From Apostichopus japonicus (Eukaryota > Echinodermata > Holothuroidea > Aspidochirotida > Stichopodidae): DNA of 64,000 bases. The notes beneath the pieces were generated by a model, which saw nothing but the letters and a program-made list of their open reading frames with translations, ran no database searches and was not told where the DNA came from. Location of the stretch: contig NC_092569.1 of assembly GCF_037975245.1 (NCBI RefSeq), positions 20,577,001 through 20,641,000 of the forward strand, in the 5' to 3' direction. Below, piece after piece: positions 60,728 to 64,000 of the stretch (within the stretch, counting starts at the first letter, position 1; the number at the start of each line of letters is the position of its first letter). The position numbers and the translations under genes are program-made.

Positions 60728-62116
60728 CTGTAAACAGAAATGATCAGTGTCAGATGTTGTTCTTTTGTTCTAATGCATGTTAACTTTTTAAATCCTATAC
60801 ATTAATATCTAAGAAAAATTGTAACCTACCTCGTCAAACTGTGAGAGATATAGAATTAGAAATATTCGAATGAATGTTTGGATAGCAAATTGCATATAGA
60901 CTTAAAACTAACCAGCTTGATGCGGTCTTACTTCACCTTGTGTTGATATTTCCCCCAAGGTATATGTCATGATTGAGGTAGTGTATTATTATAGTATTTG
61001 GGATTCATCAATGGCAGTTGTAAAATAATGTAGTCATTATAATGAATGAATTTGTTGAAATTAGTTTGATCCATGTAACGATGATATGCAACCTAAAAAC
61101 AAATAAAATTAATTCAAGTATTTCTTTAACGAATTGTGCTTTTCCATATTAATCTTCAAACCTTTCAACTAGGACGTAAAGGTGAACTTAACTTTATGTC
61201 AGTGACTCTGCCTAGACAGAATTAGTTATAATTAAAATATTATCTTAATTTAGTACTCGCATGTAATGCTCCTAATATAAAACCCAGCAAGGAAAACTCA
61301 TATCGGGCATTTCTTTTGACTTATTACCATTCGTTAACGTATATAAAAACAATAAACATAAGTAAATAAAATTTGTTTACACGATAAAAATATAAAAAGT
61401 AAGCTTTATATGTCAGAAAGTCTGTTTAGAGAAACAGATAACAGAACATCGAATGCCACTAAAAAATTAAGTGGTTCGTTTGAACCGAAAATATGCATAT
61501 ATAAATTGTATTCTAAAACAAATTTGTTTGATACCTTTTCTTTCTCTTCCATTTGGGCCCTGACCTATAGAGTTGTTTGCCAAATAGGGTTCATATCTAG
61601 AGAAGCTGGTGGTAAATGTATCGTCATTATAACTTTCCATAAAAAACAAAGTGTTTCACAATGATTCAGTTACTTCAGGATTCATATAAAAAATATTAAT
61701 AAAACAAAAGACGTTTTCTTAAATCACGATCCCAAAAATCACAAATTTAAGACACGATCAAAATGAATGAATTCAATTATAAAGAAATAGGTTTGTTTAT
61801 TGATTTCATATCATAGATTTTTAATATTGTGTCTTTGCGTATAATTCTGTAGAAGTAGGCTTCATATTGTATTCCAAACGACGTCAATATCCTTCGATCA
61901 ATAGCGTGGCTGTTTCCATTTTCTTTTTCGCTTTTGTAGAATATTAACATTAATAATAATGCTGAACATGAATCACGTGATCGGTTGTGTGTTCCCTCAG
62001 ACTTCGGTATCTGCGTAGCGACACGAGGGTTTTCAAAGTAACTTAGAACACTGATAAGCTTGACAAGGAATGATCCAGAAAAAATGTTAGTTTCTACTAA
62101 ACATTGAGAAAAGAAG
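60728..62116. promoter_or_regulatory. spacer between divergent FREP copies
   Basis: About 1.4 kb between the minus-strand stalk exon and the plus-strand signal exon. It would contain the promoter of the plus-strand copy, and the first exon of the minus-strand copy if it survives. A small 24-bp exon-like piece near 60914-60937 (minus, phase 1-1) is possible but weak. Confidence 0.3.
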
Positions 62117-62198
62117 ATGAGTGCAATTCAGTTTTCGTGTATCTTTCATTGCTTCCTTATTGGTATTTGCATTTATTCTTCGATGGCGGGAAGTGTTG
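62117..62198 (+). CDS. FREP copy 3 exon 1, signal peptide
   Basis: 82 bp encoding MSAIQFSCIFHCFLIG and ICIYSSMAGSV, phase 1 at GTAAGT. Same length and phase as exon 1 of the intact gene, but the peptide is unrelated in sequence. Confidence 0.8.
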
Positions 62199-63217
62199 GT
62201 AAGTAGAGTAACGGAAAGTAGATCTAACATTTCATCTCATTACTTAGACGTTGTGAATTTAAAGAAAAAGCATGAATCAGCAAACTCGGATCAGTTATTA
62301 TACTTGTAGCAAATATTTGTTATGCAACTGCATCGATGGTGATCTTTAAACTAATGGTTCTTATGATTTCAGCATTTTTCAAGTGCACAAAACGACACTC
62401 AATTAAAGATGCCGTTATGCCTTGTGGTGGTAACTGTAGCAATCAAATGGAGCTAATACCGAGAACCGGTAAGTAACAGTTGCTATTAAGGTAATCTAAG
62501 AAGTTATAAATATAGAAAAGTAATACATGTATCAAAGTAAAATCTGATTTTTCTTTCACTGCAAAAAGAACAGTGATTTCATTTAAAGCTTTATTTACAT
62601 ATTATATTCAAGCGTATATGTCATATGCATAATAGTAATTTGAATGAACTGTTTGGTGAATATATAGAGAACCCCGAAATAACTGAATCTTAGTTAAACG
62701 CTTTGCTAATTCATGTTAAATTATAGTGATGATATATTTACAACCATCCTCTATAAATAAAACTATATTTGGCATTCAACCCTCTGAATACTGGCCCAAA
62801 GGGAAAGGAAGAAAAATCACCAAGACATCAAATAAATCTGTTTTAGAAGGAAATGTATATATGCATATTTTCCACTTATTTTTTTTTATGACAGCAGATG
62901 TTCAGTTATCTGTTTCTTTACCCAGACTCACTGATATAGAAGATAGAATACTAGATAGACGACTAGAAATTACTCACCAGTATTGTTGCGGGACGAACTT
63001 TTCTACAGCATGTTCATATAAAATATTGTAGTAGATGGAGGTCGGAGCAAATTAACTTTACTCTTCTTTTCTTTCGTTAATGAAAATTACTGAAATGTTC
63101 CAAGTGTTCACAATTATTTATATTCAAGTTAGGAAGAAATAATTTAACACTCGATTACAGATTCGACATCATCCAAGTCGACTTTTCAGTCCTCAACAAA
63201 ATCAATAACCACAACAG
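62117..63217 (+). CDS. FREP copy 3, 5' part (continues beyond the window)
   Basis: Exons 62117-62198 (signal peptide), 62373-62468 (three-Cys) and 63161-63217 (Ser/Thr linker) all keep phase 1 and one open frame. An extra phase-1 exon after the GACAGCAG acceptor at about 62896 is possible, but I see no matching donor. The right part duplicates the intact gene's region 39940-41340, so TIL, EGF and fibrinogen exons are expected just outside the window. No disabling change is seen in the visible exons. Confidence 0.75.
62373..62468 (+). CDS. FREP copy 3 exon 2, three-cysteine module
   Basis: 96 bp, phase 1-1, acceptor ATGATTTCAG, donor GTAAGT. Encodes FFKCTKRHSIKDAVMPC, GGNCSNQMEL and IPRT. Homologous to 50182-50259 on the minus strand. 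Confidence 0.8.
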
Positions 63218-64000
63218 GTTGGAAGTTAGTTTTATAATACGCTGTGCAAATCATATATATCAAAAGCGGTGCTCTGTTATCAGAGCTATGTATTTCGGGC
63301 ATTTGTTGATGTTCTGCAGAATAGTTTCTATTGACTCTTCAATTTGACCAATGTTGAGTATTTTACAGCAATCTTAGTAATACATCATATCCAAGCTATC
63401 CAAGCTGATATATTCATCAGCTTCATTGGTAGAGTTTCCATTCAAAGAATGAAAGGGAAAAAAACATCAAATTTATTCTGAAAATATCCGATTTACTGTA
63501 AGCATGTAGCTAGACGACAGAAAATAAATTTAGAATCAGTCTTTATTCACGAGTAACTGGCTATATTAAGTTTTTTCCTTTTTGTTCAACTATTCGAAGA
63601 CCATTTTCTTAGTACTATGATTATTGTTAGATTGACCTATGCATTTGTATATAGGCCTTTAGCTTTGGTATCATGCTTCTGGAAAAATATCCTTTACCAT
63701 ACCAAGCTGTTTTAGTAGTTTTATAACATCAGCATAGTCTCTTCTCGCTTATTGTTTTAAACTTTTATTTTACCAAACTTTTGTTTTATATAATTTCTTC
63801 AACCGACTGTGGAAAAAGCTACTCAGAGGGGTTTGAACGGAAGGAATGTATACGTCCGTTTCCCCATCAGGACTCTCGAGTTACATCCTAACATTATAAA
63901 ATCATTCTTAAGGTTTACTCTCAATATTTTCTTGGTAAATAAATTCACCATTTATTTTAACGAAATGCTCTTTTCATATTCTTGACTGTTAGGACGAATG
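62965..64000 (+). repeat. segment shared with the intact FREP gene (right partner)
   Basis: Matches 39940-41340, including linker exon and intron 4. The block from about 63320 corresponds to intron copy A/B2 and runs to the window end. Confidence 0.85.
63161..63217 (+). CDS. FREP copy 3 linker exon
   Basis: 57 bp, phase 1-1, acceptor CGATTACAG, donor GTTGGA. Encodes DSTSSKSTFQSSTKS and ITTT; differs from 40103-40159 at three bases (Pro to Ser, Leu to Phe, one silent). Confidence 0.85.

Noticed and set aside
61467-61649. Minus-strand frame (ESYNDDTFTTSFSRYEP) considered as a linker exon of the minus-strand FREP copy
   Set aside because: It ends at a possible phase-1 donor, but no acceptor gives the phase-1 start used by every other linker exon.

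Overview
The window reads as invertebrate genomic DNA: AT-rich, spliced genes with small exons and long introns, non-LTR retrotransposons, cut-and-paste transposons and their short derivatives, and a tRNA-derived SINE. A Src-family tyrosine kinase next to a cluster of fibrinogen-related lectin-like genes fits a marine deuterostome invertebrate, possibly an echinoderm. The species is an inference; nothing here fixes it.

Left part, about 1-20 kb (minus strand): the 5' half of a Src-family kinase gene. Three coding exons join in phase: the N-terminal MGC acylation exon (18190-18296), the first SH3 half (6463-6565) and the second SH3 half (5155-5250). SH2 and kinase exons should lie beyond base 1. 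The introns hold a 3.0-kb DNA transposon with a 4-bp target duplication and 11 subterminal repeats (10878-13893), two hAT-type short elements with 8-bp target duplications (16375-16765 and 17694-18151), a tRNA-SINE (4178-4490), a minisatellite and a hammerhead-like motif. The short word TACTGTA/TACAGTA is strikingly common here and rare to the right.

Middle spacer, about 20-29 kb: no gene I can support. It holds TA microsatellites, an 86-bp near-perfect palindrome, a hAT-like element, a 172-bp tandem duplication and a minisatellite of about 77 bp.

Right part, about 29-64 kb: a cluster of secreted fibrinogen-related protein (FREP) genes on both strands. One copy looks complete (34142-44766, plus strand, 8 exons, 432 codons): signal peptide, Ser/Thr-rich linker made of small phase-1 exons, TIL cysteine-rich domain, TILa-like plus EGF module, fibrinogen C-terminal domain. 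Around it are a broken copy (29049-31685, plus), an N-terminal copy on the minus strand (51343-49479), a broken stalk plus fibrinogen piece on the minus strand (60727-59807), and the start of another plus-strand copy (62117 to beyond the right edge). The last shares a recent duplication with the complete gene. Retrotransposons split the cluster, including an L1-like element interrupted by a CR1/L2-like element, and a LINE that carries a block of FREP intron between two directly repeated pieces of itself. The FREPs are best read as a tandem, birth-and-death family of secreted recognition lectins; an immune role is inferred from the family, not shown by the sequence.
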